Positions 30,587-41,200 of a DNA stretch of 64,000 bases are shown piece after piece (position 1 is the first letter of the stretch; each line of letters opens with the position of its first letter). The notes below the pieces were generated by a model that worked only from the letters and a program-made list of their open reading frames with translations, ran no database searches and was not told the DNA's origin. Location of the stretch: NCBI GenBank assembly GCA_963783945.1, contig CAWAPS010000022.1, positions 44,047 through 108,046 on the forward strand, given 5' to 3'. This DNA comes from CAWAPS01 sp963783945 (GTDB lineage Bacteria > Actinomycetota > Acidimicrobiia > Acidimicrobiales > Palsa-688). Position numbers and translations under genes: made by a program.

Positions 30587-32979
30587 CTAGCCCCCCCCAG
30601 GACCCGGTGTTTCGGGCCGCGGCGAGGCCGGTCGTCGTACCTCACCGCCCCCATCCGCCAAAGAACCAGAGCCGCGATCGCCCCGAGGATCGAGATGATG
30701 AAGCCGATCCAGTCGACCGGGGTATATCCGTAGTTGAGAGTCACATGGTTCGAGGTCGGGATCACGACCATGAGGTTCGGGGTGACGCGATACACCCCTT
30801 TCGCCCCGCTCGCCTGCCAGTTCGGAAAGTACGACGTCCTGACCAGGACGGGCACTCCTGTCTGATCGACATTGAACGAGATCGACTCGTTTTTCTCGAC
30901 GATGTTCGAGACCTGAACCGGCGGCAGAGGCGTCTCCGGCAGGGTGGCCTGGGTCGGCGAGACCCGGGCCCAGCTCTTGGGACCCGAAGCCGCTTCGAAC
31001 ACGTTCCACTTGTTGGGGTCGAGATACCACGACTCGGACGCCTGCAGCCACTCGTTCTGATTCGAGCCGCCCTTCATGACGACGGGCTGGTACAGAAGCG
31101 GGGCGACCGGTTGGGAGTCCGCTACCTCGTAGATCTTCCAGGTTCGCTGCTGCACCGACGACGTGTTGCCGGTGGTGTAGGTGACAGGAAACGGGCCGAC
31201 GGTGGCGACCAGCTGCAGGTTGCTATCGGAGTCCGCCGCCCTCTCGATGTCGGGCGTCTCGGCCATGAAGTACTTGACGCCGAGCATCTGTAGGTGCTGC
31301 ACCCCTTCGGCAACGTTCGGGGCGGTCGGATAGTTGAGGCCGCGTACCGGGTTGGAGGGCTGGTCCGACAGTTCCGCCGCGTTGAGGAAGTGGTAGGGCG
31401 TGGTGGCCGACGATTCGTAGTAGAGGCCCTCCATGGAGTCGATGCAGCCGTTGGTCCAGTACGGGAGGAGCATCAGCGCGTCGGGGGTGCCCATCTCGTT
31501 CAGCTCTGGTTCGTACTCCCACATGGCCCGGCCGCATCCGTACGCAGGGTTCTGCCCCAGCTTCTGCATCTCGCTCACGAGAGCGAAGTACTCCTTCTCG
31601 CGGGATTTGCCCGGCGATTGGTAGCCCGAGTAGTTCCAGTTGACCCAGTCAGGAATGTAGGAGGAATCGGTACTAGTGATCCCCAACCAGTCGTACTTGC
31701 CCGACGATGTGGTGTGACCGAACGGCAGCTGGTGCAAGGGGAAGTTCACCCAGATGAGCCCGACTGCGAGGGTGACGATGGCCGTCGCCACACCCCGACC
31801 GCGCACCCGTGCTCCCCCGGGCCTGAGCGCCTCCGACGCCAGAAGCCCCAGTTCCATGAAGGCCACGCCGGCGAGCAGGTACAGGCACAGGAACCAGAAC
31901 GGGAGCACCCGGGCGTTCCACAGCCGGGCTTGCGGAGCGACCCGGAACACCGCCGCCGCCCCGACCGTCATGACGGTGAGGAACAGGCCTACCCGGTTCC
32001 GGCGGAGCACGGACAGGAACGCGCCGAGGAGGGCCAGTACGTAGAGCCAGTCGTCGTGGGCGGGGAACAGCGAGTCGGTGTAGGTGGTGATCTTCTGGTA
32101 GCCCATGTTGGTGGCGTACGGCAGCCGCCAGTAGAAGGGCAGGGCCCAGAACGCGATGAGAGCACCGCCGGTGATAAGGGTAGGCACCCCCCACCGCAGC
32201 CATCGTTTGTCGGTGGTCCTGACCGCCTTCATGACCATGAGGACGATGGCGCCGCCAATGGCGAAAAAGAGCGGGAGGATGTGGCACAGTCCGCAGCAGG
32301 CCAGCACGACCGCGGCCAGGGCCCGGTGCTTACCGTCGTCGAGCCCCTTGGCCACAAGGCCGAGGAACACGAGGGCCAGCGACAGCGAGATGGAAAAGCT
32401 GAACTCGCCCGCCATCGTCGAGGCGATGTTGCCCCCGTAGATGGTGAACTCGCGGCCGAAGAGGTACGGCAGGGTGGCGATGGCCAGGCACGCCGGACCG
32501 GGGAAGCGCAGCTTGGCCATGCGGCCGAAGGCCCACGCCGCCACCGGCAGAGTCAACAGCCCGAGCACGGTGATCAGCTTGAAGGCGACGTTGTACGGGA
32601 TCACGTAGGAGAGAAACGCGATCGCATACATCGGGAGGGGGAAGTAGTACGTGAGCGCGGGGAAGCCGTCGTACCAATCGGGCGCCCAACCCGTCACCCG
32701 GAAATGGGGCAGGAGCGCTCGCTTGACAAAATCAGGAAGCCAGACGTGGGCCCCCATGTCGCCCCCCGCCGGCGTAGTGTTCTTGAACAGCTGCGAGGGC
32801 TGCAGCTCCTTGAAGGTGAACAGGACGCAGATCGCCACCACGGCGAACGTGACCACCGCCTGCGGTTGAGCCAGCTTGGCCCTCAGCCGTTCCCACCGGG
32901 GCGCGGCCGAGTCCGGCGGCCAGATATCGGGTTCGTGCTCGTCCTGAAGATAGCCCTCGCGCGAGCCGGTCGCCGTCAT
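30587..32979 (-). CDS. Large polytopic membrane protein (GT-C-like / 6-pyruvoyl-tetrahydropterin-synthase-related family)
   Basis: About 797 aa. There are about 10-12 N-terminal helices (residues 40-420), a large extracytoplasmic domain (about 430-740) and one last helix before a basic tail. The first loop contains GGDMGAHVWLPDFVKRALL, with the acidic residue typical of GT-C-like membrane glycosyltransferases, and YDGFPALTYYFPLPMY. The family is widespread in actinobacteria and uncharacterised. The gene runs in frame into manB. One more G in the 8-G run (30591-30598) would create a TAG at 30587-30589, which I take as the true end. Confidence 0.72.
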
Positions 32980-33175
32980 GACGTAACTATGTTGCCCGCT
33001 CCGAACCCAGCGCTGGGGTCAGAGGGCGGCGGCCGAGCGGTCGGGGGCCCGAGCCGGTCGTGGACGCGAAACCGGCCGGAGGCAAGCCGGCCTGGCCCGG
33101 CCAGGCCGGCCATGCCGACCAGGAGGGACGATGCCGAGCAGGCGGGACGAACGGCCGCACCCCGCAAAGGGTCGG

Positions 33176-33343
33176 TCAGGCCCCGCCGGCCAGGTCGAGC
33201 ACCGAGTCGAGGGACATGGTCCCTTCGATGCCCCTCCACCATCGCCGGTCGCAATGCGAACAGCTGATCAGGGTAATGGGCTCTCCTCCGACCTGGATGT
33301 CGATGACAACGAGGTGGCGAGTCCGGCAGGCCGGGCATTTCAT
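33176..33343 (-). CDS. 55-aa zinc-ribbon protein
   Basis: A short gene easily missed: ATG at 33343 and TGA ending at 33176. The product begins MKCPACRTRHLVVIDIQ and contains a second Cys pair, CSHC, 22 residues after the first. CPAC and CSHC form a four-Cys zinc ribbon, with DRRWWRGIEG after it. A 444-nt frame on the same strand overlaps it but has no protein-like pattern. It lies between the CPBP protease and the large membrane protein, all on the minus strand. Function unknown. Confidence 0.72.
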   Translation of the reverse strand: MKCPACRTRHLVVIDIQVGGEPITLISCSHCDRRWWRGIEGTMSLDSVLDLAGGA

Positions 33344-33443
33344 TGGCTGGAGTGTCGACTCCGCCGGCGACCGGCTTTAGCGAATTCTCAGGAAGATTCT
33401 CCGGGTCGGCTGTTGCCAAACCGCCTAGTCGTCCCTGTGGGAC

Positions 33444-34189
33444 TCAGCGCAGGTGGACCACGGTCAACACCGCGGCGGCGTTGAACGCCATGTGAGCCCC
33501 GATAGAGGGGCCGAGTCTTTTGGTGCGCCACGCCAGGACCCCCAGGACCACGCCGAAGGCGGCCAGTCCGGCGAACTGGAGCGGCTCGAAGTGGGCCAGG
33601 GCAAAGAGGAGAGCGCTTCCCACCACCGCCACCGGGGCCGGAAACCGGACCAGGAGGGACCGGAGGAGCAGTCCCCGGAAGAAGAGCTCCTCCACCAATG
33701 GAGCACCGACGGCAAGGAAGACGATTACCACGAATGCCGCCAGCGCGGTGTGGGCGTCACCGGTCTCGCGCTCCGCCGGCCGGCTCAGCTGATGCGAGAG
33801 CGAGTGGTCGACGGCCCGGAACGGAAGATACAGGAGCGGTATCAGCAGGTACTGGCAGGCGATACCGATCGCCGCGCCCAGGGGAAGGTCCCACCAGGCT
33901 CCGATCCGAAACCCGAAATCGCGGGAAAGGCTGCCCGTACCCAGGGTACGGCTGGCGAAAACGGCCGCCCCGACCAGCCCGAGCCACAGCCCGAGCACGT
34001 CGGCGGCGGTCACCGCGACCGGTATCGGACCCCCGGACGACGGCTTGTAACCCGTCGCCGCCTCCGCAATCGCAGCGGTCACAAACGAGGCCAGAAAACC
34101 GGCAACGAAGCCGCCCAGCGCGACGGCGAGGCCCGAGGGCCGGCGCGTCGGAGAGCGCTCGTTCAGCTCGGAAGCCAGAGTCCGCTCAC
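33444..34189 (-). CDS. CPBP-family intramembrane metalloprotease (possible frameshift near its start)
   Basis: About 245 aa, six to eight helices. The CPBP (Abi/RCE1) motifs are present: APLVEELFFRGLLLRSL (EExxxR), FALAHFEPLQF (His) and GAHMAFNAAA (HxxxN). It may process membrane or lipoprotein substrates. A GTG at 34189 overlaps the DUF3499 stop (GTGA) and would be the natural start (VSGLWLP). The main frame (ELNERSPTRRPSG onward) is one base off from it, so a base is probably missing near 34175. No other convincing start exists in the main frame. Confidence 0.75.
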
Positions 34190-34458
34190 GACACCAGTTC
34201 GGCCGGAGGCTCGTAGCGCGGCGGCTCAGCCCGCGGCCGCTCTCGCCGCGGCGGCTTCGCCACCCGCCGGTCGACCTGGGTCCATCCCTGAGGAGCCCGC
34301 AAACTGGCGGCGTGGCCGGCGCACAGTGCCCATTGATCGCCGACTTCCTCGGAGGCCCTGTCATCGAGCCAGACCCGTTGGGTGGCGTAGTCGTAGGTCA
34401 GCCAGGCCGCCGTCGCTCCCTGGCAGCCGGGCCTCGCGGACAGGTGACGGCGATCCAT
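34186..34458 (-). CDS. DUF3499 family protein
   Basis: About 90 aa from ATG 34458 (MDRRHLSARPGC); ATG 34467 is also possible. It matches the actinobacterial DUF3499 pattern: a Cys in ARPGCQGATAAWLTYDYAT, then DQWALCAGHAASLRAPQGW, with Cys and His residues that could bind metal. The basic Arg/Pro tail is variable. In actinobacteria this gene commonly sits near manB, as here. It is divergent from ftsH with a 43-nt gap. Confidence 0.8.
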   Translation of the reverse strand: MDRRHLSARPGCQGATAAWLTYDYATQRVWLDDRASEEVGDQWALCAGHAASLRAPQGWTQVDRRVAKPPRRERPRAEPPRYEPPAELVS

Positions 34459-34501
34459 GGAGTGCATCGTAATCTGGGGCAGCCCGGCGTACCATGGACC
34501 C

Positions 34502-36442
34502 ATGAGCAGGCAACCGGGTGATATGCGGTCTGGGGGCGGGCCCGGGCAATCCGGTGGCGGCTCCTCCCCCGCGAACAACAACTGGCGTTGGATCGCGGTC
34601 GTTGTGGCGACCATCGCCATCCTGGTTCTGGCCCTGTCGTCGATGCGGGGCTCGAGCGGTGCGGGGTCGCAAACCTACAGCGAGTTCGTCACCGCCATGA
34701 ATAGCGGGCAGGTCGTGCAGGCCACGGTCAACAAGGACTCGGGCAAGGTCACCTATACCAACAAAGACGGTCAGCAGTTCGTGGTCCAGGGCCCGGACAT
34801 CAACCAGAACAGCGCGGCGCTCAACAACTACACCCAGCACATCAAGGACCTGAAGTTGGTCACCAGCTCCAGCAGCTCGTGGGCCAACCTGCTCCCCTAC
34901 CTGCTCTACGGCGGCGCCATCATCCTCCTGTTCATCTGGCTGACCCGCCGGGCCCAGGGCCAGATGAGCGGGATCATGTCCATCGGCCGCTCGAAGGCCA
35001 AGGTGTACACCACGGAGCGACCTCGCACCACCTTCTCCGACGTCGCCGGCTACGACGGGGTCAAGCTCGAGATCCGGGAAGTGGTCGACTTTCTCAGATC
35101 GGCCAACCGGTTCAAAGAGATCGGGGCCAAGATCCCCAAAGGCGTCCTGCTGGTCGGTCCTCCGGGCACGGGCAAGACCCTCCTGGCCCGAGCAGTGGCA
35201 GGAGAGGCCGGCGTCCCGTTCCTGTCCGTCACGGGCTCGGACTTCATGGAGATGTTCGTCGGGGTGGGAGCCTCCCGGGTCCGGGATCTGTTCCAGACCG
35301 CCCGCAAGCAGGCCCCGGCCATCATCTTCATCGATGAGATCGACTCCATCGGCCGCAAGCGCGGCGCCGGGCTCGGTGGCGGCCATGACGAGCGGGAGCA
35401 AACGCTCAACCAGATGCTCGCGGAGATGGACGGTTTCGAGACAACCGAAGGCGTCGTCATGATGGCCGCGACCAACCGGCCGGACATCCTCGATCCCGCC
35501 CTCCTCCGCCCGGGGCGTTTCGATCGCCAGATCGTCGTCCCCCTTCCTGATCTCGAGGAGCGGCTTCCGATCCTTTCGGTTCACTGCAAGGACAAGCGGG
35601 TGGACACAGACGTCGACCTGACCGTCGTCGCTCGGGGCACGCCGGGCATGAGCGGGGCCGACCTGGCCAACCTGGTCAACGAGTCGGCGCTCCATGCCGT
35701 CCGGCGCGGCGCCGTCGCCATCGCCATGCAGGACTTCGAGGCGGCACGCGATCGGGTGCTGATGGGCCAGCGGCGGGAGTCGACCGTCCTGTCCGACAAG
35801 GAGAAGGAAGCAACGGCGTACCACGAGGGCGGCCACGCCGTCCTGGCCTATGTCCTGCCCGACGCCGACCCCGTGCACAAGGTCACCATTCTCCCGACCG
35901 GCATGGCGCTCGGAGTGACCCAGCAGCTGCCCATCGAGGAGCGCCATACCTACTGGCGGGAGTACATCGAGGACGCGGTGTGCGTCATGATGGGAGGCCG
36001 CTGCGCCGAGATGCTCACCCTCAAGAGCCTGTCGACCGGGGCCTCCAACGACCTGCAGCGGGCCACCGAGATGGCCCGCAAGATGGTCCGGGAGTTCGGC
36101 ATGAGCGACCGCATCGGACCCATGGCCTGGGGCCAGGAGGGCCAGGTGTTCCTGGGCGAGGATCTGATGCACGCCGCCCGGGACTACAGCGACGTGACTT
36201 CGAGGGTCATCGACGAGGAAGTGGAGCGGATCTTGCGCGAGCAGGAGACGCGCGCCAGCCGCCTCCTGCAGGAGCACCGGCGCGGTCTGGCCGCGGTGGC
36301 CGGGGCGCTGCTCGAAAAGGAGACGATCGACGGCGCCGAGGTCGGCCGCCTCGTCGACGGGGCGTTCGGCCGGGCGGTGCACGAGAACGCACCGATGGTG
36401 CCCCGCTTCGCCGAGATCACCGCTGACGGCGACCCCACCTGA
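34502..36442 (+). CDS. ftsH: ATP-dependent zinc metalloprotease FtsH
   Basis: 646 aa from the ATG at 34502 (MSRQPGDMRSG). Two transmembrane helices flank an extracytoplasmic domain (about residues 33-140). The AAA module has Walker A GPPGTGKT, Walker B IIFIDEIDSIG and the SRH region ATNRPDILDPALLRPGRFD. The peptidase has the zinc site AYHEGGHAVLAY. It degrades misfolded and regulatory membrane proteins. The frame extends to 34457 upstream, which is antisense to DUF3499. Confidence 0.97.
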   Translation: MSRQPGDMRSGGGPGQSGGGSSPANNNWRWIAVVVATIAILVLALSSMRGSSGAGSQTYSEFVTAMNSGQVVQATVNKDSGKVTYTNKDGQQFVVQGPDINQNSAALNNYTQHIKDLKLVTSSSSSWANLLPYLLYGGAIILLFIWLTRRAQGQMSGIMSIGRSKAKVYTTERPRTTFSDVAGYDGVKLEIREVVDFLRSANRFKEIGAKIPKGVLLVGPPGTGKTLLARAVAGEAGVPFLSVTGSDFMEMFVGVGASRVRDLFQTARKQAPAIIFIDEIDSIGRKRGAGLGGGHDEREQTLNQMLAEMDGFETTEGVVMMAATNRPDILDPALLRPGRFDRQIVVPLPDLEERLPILSVHCKDKRVDTDVDLTVVARGTPGMSGADLANLVNESALHAVRRGAVAIAMQDFEAARDRVLMGQRRESTVLSDKEKEATAYHEGGHAVLAYVLPDADPVHKVTILPTGMALGVTQQLPIEERHTYWREYIEDAVCVMMGGRCAEMLTLKSLSTGASNDLQRATEMARKMVREFGMSDRIGPMAWGQEGQVFLGEDLMHAARDYSDVTSRVIDEEVERILREQETRASRLLQEHRRGLAAVAGALLEKETIDGAEVGRLVDGAFGRAVHENAPMVPRFAEITADGDPT

Positions 36443-36513
36443 GATCTCAAGCTCACCTCGAGCGGCTGGCTTCCCCGGGGGTCCGAGGCCTGCGCCTTAG
36501 GCGCGGTCAGGGC

Positions 36514-38208
36514 TCAGGGGGACAGCGGGACCCCGAAGCTCAGACTGATGCCCTGCTTTCCCTTCTGGTAGAAGTCCGATTCGGTGTAGATCGGCCCGGT
36601 TGCATGGACCGTTAGGGGCCCTTCCTTGAAGCCAGACGGGTTGAGGGATACCGCCCTTCGCTGGCCGGGCTGGACCGTGACCGGCCCAGTGTGGGGAAGC
36701 GTCACCTCCCGGCCTCCGTGCAGGCCGTCCACCGCGACCCTGACCGGCGCCCGCCCCGGGTTGTAGAAGATCAGGGAGCCGGCGTAGGTGGTGCCGGCGA
36801 GGCCAAGCGGCACCAGCCACTCAGGCGCCGTGACGCGTGCCCCGGGAAGCTCCCCCAGGCCCGACCAGCCGACCGAACCACCCGACCCTACGATCAGCCG
36901 CTCGGCCACGACCGGCACCCCGTTGGTGCTTTCGAGCACGGCCGAATGGGCCACCCCGGCCGGGATCCTGGCCTGCTGCTGCGAGCTCACCGGGAGGACC
37001 TGATACGGCCCTACCGAGAGGTTGAACGGCTCGGCCGTGCCTTGGGTCAGGCCCACCGACAGTCTGACGTCCGCGGTCGACGGGCCCGGGTTGTAGATGA
37101 CGTACTGCTCCGCTAGGCCGCCGCCCGTGAGGCCGTTGGGCCAGGTCCAGACGGTGCCTGCGGAGGGAGACCCGAGGGTGAGTGTCATGCCCGGGATGTT
37201 CCACGCTGGATCGGCCAGGGGGGCGTTGGCCGTCGGAGTCCCGAGGAGCACCTGGCCCGGCTTCGGGGGCGTGGCCCAGTCGGTCTTCCACGCCACCACG
37301 CTTCCGGTCCGGGCCGTCACCGTCGTGGCAATGGCGGTACGGCGGCGCAGGTGTGAGCCGAGGTTCACATTCAGCATCCCGTCGCCCGGTACCACCAGCC
37401 CCTGGAAATCCTCCGGTGCCTCGATTCCCTGGTTGGTCGTGAACGACAGGTCGACGACGCTGTCGGTCGGGTAGGGGTTCAGCAGCGATATCTCCACCCC
37501 GGTGTTGATGTACGTGAAGCCGTTGGCGAAGTACCAATGCGATGAGCCGGAAGTCGCACACGGGGTGGCCACCACGCCGAGCGAGCTGTTGATCACCTGG
37601 TCGACCGCGACGGCGCCGCCGTCGAGGTCCACTATCGCCCCCACCCAGGGGGTCCCGCCCGGCACCTTCTCGTTGACGATAGCTCCCGAGCGAGCCGGCA
37701 CCGTAACTGGAACCAGGCGATTGGCACCACGGCTGGGGACGATGGTGACCACCCCTGTGACGGTCGTGTCTCCATCGTTGACGACATACACCTTGCCCGC
37801 CAGGTCCAGAGACCGACCGTCGGTCGCCCCGGCGCAGAACCAGGACGACGAAAGGGCAGAGGGCGGGGCGGCCACCGGGACCGGCTCGACGACCGGCACC
37901 GCCGAGATATGACGGGGCGCGCCCATGCGATCGACGAGGCCGCCGATGATGAGAGCGGCGACCACGACGGCGAGGATGGGAGCCCGAAGCACGCTCGCCC
38001 CGAGCGGACGGCCCGAACCCTGACGTCCGGCGCCAGGTGGACCCTGACGACCACCGCGGCCCGAACCCTGACGTCCGGAGCGAGGTGGGTCCTGACGACC
38101 ACCGTCGCCCGGAACCTGAGCTCCGGCGCCGGGAGATTCCTGACGTCCGGCATCGGCAGATTCGTCTCGACCGCCGTCGCCCGGATCGGGTCCGCTGCTG
38201 CTAGGCAT
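36514..38208 (-). CDS. DUF5719 secreted/membrane-anchored protein
   Basis: 564 aa. The first about 70 residues are hydrophilic and contain 16-residue Gly/Arg/Gln repeats. One helix follows (LRAPILAVVVAALIIGGLVD). The long extracytoplasmic part is built of beta-sandwich-like units with repeated statements such as YVVNDGDTTVTGVV and YVIYNPGPSTADVRLSVG. This is the actinobacterial DUF5719 family, usually encoded next to a very large GT2, as here: its ATG overlaps the GT2 stop by 8 nt. It probably works with that enzyme at the cell surface; function unknown. Confidence 0.8.
   Translation of the reverse strand: MPSSSGPDPGDGGRDESADAGRQESPGAGAQVPGDGGRQDPPRSGRQGSGRGGRQGPPGAGRQGSGRPLGASVLRAPILAVVVAALIIGGLVDRMGAPRHISAVPVVEPVPVAAPPSALSSSWFCAGATDGRSLDLAGKVYVVNDGDTTVTGVVTIVPSRGANRLVPVTVPARSGAIVNEKVPGGTPWVGAIVDLDGGAVAVDQVINSSLGVVATPCATSGSSHWYFANGFTYINTGVEISLLNPYPTDSVVDLSFTTNQGIEAPEDFQGLVVPGDGMLNVNLGSHLRRRTAIATTVTARTGSVVAWKTDWATPPKPGQVLLGTPTANAPLADPAWNIPGMTLTLGSPSAGTVWTWPNGLTGGGLAEQYVIYNPGPSTADVRLSVGLTQGTAEPFNLSVGPYQVLPVSSQQQARIPAGVAHSAVLESTNGVPVVAERLIVGSGGSVGWSGLGELPGARVTAPEWLVPLGLAGTTYAGSLIFYNPGRAPVRVAVDGLHGGREVTLPHTGPVTVQPGQRRAVSLNPSGFKEGPLTVHATGPIYTESDFYQKGKQGISLSFGVPLSP
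38008..38151 (-). repeat. Three 48-bp tandem repeats
   Basis: Units at 38008-38055, 38056-38103 and 38104-38151 in the 5' part of the DUF5719 gene. The first two differ at only a few positions and share CCCGAACCCTGACGTCCGG; the third is more diverged. They code for the 16-aa GRQGSGRGGRQGPPGA-type unit. Confidence 0.75.
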
Positions 38209-41200
38209 CGGACCAGACCTCGTCGCTCTCTCGCTCCACCGATCCCACTACCCCGGCCGTCGAGCGGGGCCGCCGGATCCGGGCCTTTGCGGGTTTGACC
38301 GTGGCGAACCATCCGGGATCGATCACCTCGGAGTCGGTGTCGCGGGTGCGTCGCCGGCGGAGGTCGAGGCAGATCCACAACAGCACGGCGAACCAGAGCA
38401 CTATCACCAGGATCTGTCCCGCCCTGGTCCAGAACGGCGTTTGGTAGCTGAGTGACGCGGGAACCGACCCGGCGCCCGCCGCAGGCACCGCGAAGCTCAT
38501 GGCCCAGCCGAAGGCCGGCTGCGGGGTCACCGAGGCCGGGCCGGCCCGCAGGCGCCATGAACCCGAGCGGGTAGATGACACGTACACCGTCGAGCCCGCG
38601 GGCACCGGGCCCCGGGTAGAGGGCTGGCGACCCGTAAGAACCGGCCGGGAGGACGACAGGTCGAGCTGCTGCAGGGGCCGAACGTCGGGGCTGGCCGCCG
38701 CTAACGACGCGGCGGGAGAGAGCACGGCGCGCGCCGGGGCCCAGGCTGCGTTCTCGTAGACCGTGTAGTTGGGATCACCGACATCCACCAGCTCGAGGTC
38801 GGTCTGGAGCGCCAGTCCGGAGATCAAAGCGGACGGCTGAGGCACCGCTATGGCCCCCGACCCCTGGGGACCGTTGTGGTTGGGGATGACCAAATAGCGA
38901 ACGCCGGTCGGCCCGAGCAGGTGCCCGACCTTGGTGGTCAGCCGGCCCTCGACCAGACGAAGGTCCGATGCCAGGACCCCTGTAGCCCCGGCGCTCCCGG
39001 GGAGCCAGATGTCCGCCAGGCCGGGCTCGCCGTCGAAGGACGTCCCGTAGGCCATGCCGGGCTCCAGGTGGCGGGAGGCGAGAGGGAGCGCCTCAGGAGC
39101 GCCCACCCACAGCACTCGGTAGTCGCCGGACTGGCTGCCGGGGAGAAACGCCAGGACCGAGCTGGCATCAGCCGACGGAAGGTGCCAGCGGCCTCCGGCC
39201 GATCCGACCACCCACGGGACGACGGCCACGGCCAGGGCCAGCCCAGCCACCGTCGCGGCAACCTGGCGCCAGCCGAACCGGTAGCCGGGAAGGTCCAGCT
39301 CGAACGCGGCCAGCCCCAGGGCGGCCGATCCGGCGAGGGCCGCGCCCGCCGGAGCGAGCACGACCTCGGGCGGCAGCGCCGGGATCCAGCCGCGTAGGCC
39401 GGCCCAGGCCACACCAAAGCAGGCCAGAGCCACCAGCCACATTCGAGCCGCCCACGCCAGGCGCCAGCCGCTGCCTATGAGCAGGGGCAGGGCGGCCACC
39501 ACGAGCAGAGCCCAGCCCCACACTCCGCCCCCGAAAGGCCCGGTGTGGAACCGCATTATCTCCCCCAGGCCGAGGCGGGCGGATGGACCCGAGGAGGGCC
39601 CGAGCACCACCGCGCTGCTGCCGATCACCGATCCCGACCACGGCAGCAGCAACACGAACGCACCCACGCTCGCCGCCACGGACACTCCGAGCATCCGCAA
39701 GCCTGACCCGGCCCGGCCGGCGAGAGCCGAACCGGCGAGAAGGGCCGCCCCGACGATGAGGACGACGTACAGGAACGAGATGGCCACCGCCGCCACCAGG
39801 GCGACGATCACGGCCAGACCTGCCACCCGGGCGGCGATCTGGCCCCGGGTCGTCGACGGGAAGGGCACTTCGGCCGACAGCCGGGCCAGGTAGGACAGGA
39901 CCCACGGAGCGGCGGCATAAGCCACCAGGCCCCCCCAGCGGCCCCTTGCCAGGTCGTTGTATTGCAGCGGAACTACGGCGTAGGCGATGAGCGCGGCGAT
40001 GCGGCCCCGCTTGGAACCCCACCACCGGGCCGCCCGGTAGGCGCCGATCGGTCCGATGACTAATGGGCCCAGCACCACCACGTGTTGAAGGGTGCCTACC
40101 GCACCCAGGAGCACCGAGGCGATAAGTCCGAGAAAGGCCAGGGCGGGACTGCTCGGCCCCGCCGACCCCAGCCCGTTCTGCTGCCACGCCGCCCACCAGG
40201 ACCGCCAAATCTCGCGCCAGCCGGCCGAAGTGTCCGGGATCTGATTCACTGCGGGTAGCTCGTGGCCTATCAGGTTGCGCGAGCCGATCACCAGGATGAT
40301 CGCGATGGCGATTCCGACCAACCCGGCCCCCCGCCACCCCCATATGTCCGAGCGGCCCGCTTTCCCCTCGGCCGGACCGGTACTGACCGGGACGACCCCG
40401 AATTCGGTGAGATCGTCCGGATCGGTAGGGCGATACCTGAACGGCAGTCCGCCATGAGGCGCACCCTCGAGGACGTCGTCGACCCGAACGCTCAGGAACG
40501 CCCGGAGGCGGGCGTTGCCCCGGGCCTGAAGCCGCCGGATCTCGTGGTCACCGGTTTGGCGACGGCGTTGAAGGCGCCGGCGGGCCCTCCACAGCTTGGC
40601 CGGTTGACCAAAGCCGGCGAGGAAGCTCGTCATGGTGGCCCACGCTTGACCAGGCCGGCCCTGGAACAGCCTCGTGACCGCCTCGCCCAAGCTCCATACG
40701 AACGCCAGGGGAATGACCCAGGCCAGGTCGAACCACCGGTAGCACGTCAAAATGGTCCGGATCCGGTGAGCCTCCGAGGCGAACCCCATCCGCCGGCGGG
40801 CCGCCGGTGTCTCCCAGCCCCGGCGCATGCCGCGGCGGATCGCCTGGAGGTGGCGGACCCGGGCGGCCGGAACAGCCGTCACCCGGGCGCCCGCCACCCG
40901 GGCCCGCCACGACAGGTCCAGGTCCTCGCCGAACTGGTCGATCGACGCGCTGAACCCGTCCAGGGCGTGAAAGAGATCCGCTCTGACGAGGGTGGCGCCC
41001 GACGGCGCCACCAGTACCTCTCTGACCACGTCGTGCTGTTGCTGGTCGAGCTCCCCGGGCTCCACCAGTTCCCGCACCACCCCAACCTTGTCTGCCGTCG
41101 CCCCCACTGCCACCAGCCGGTCCGGGTGTTCCCACTCCACATACTTCGGGGTGGTGATCCCGGAGTTGGACCGGAAGGCCTCCTCGACGAGCAATCTCAC

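Noticed and set aside
34361..36382. 673-aa minus-strand ORF opposite ftsH
   Set aside because: Antisense shadow of a high-GC gene with His/Asp-rich composition. The same applies to long frames opposite secA (23074-25248), the large membrane protein (31294-33267), rmlA/birA (56509-58590) and accA (58595-60421).
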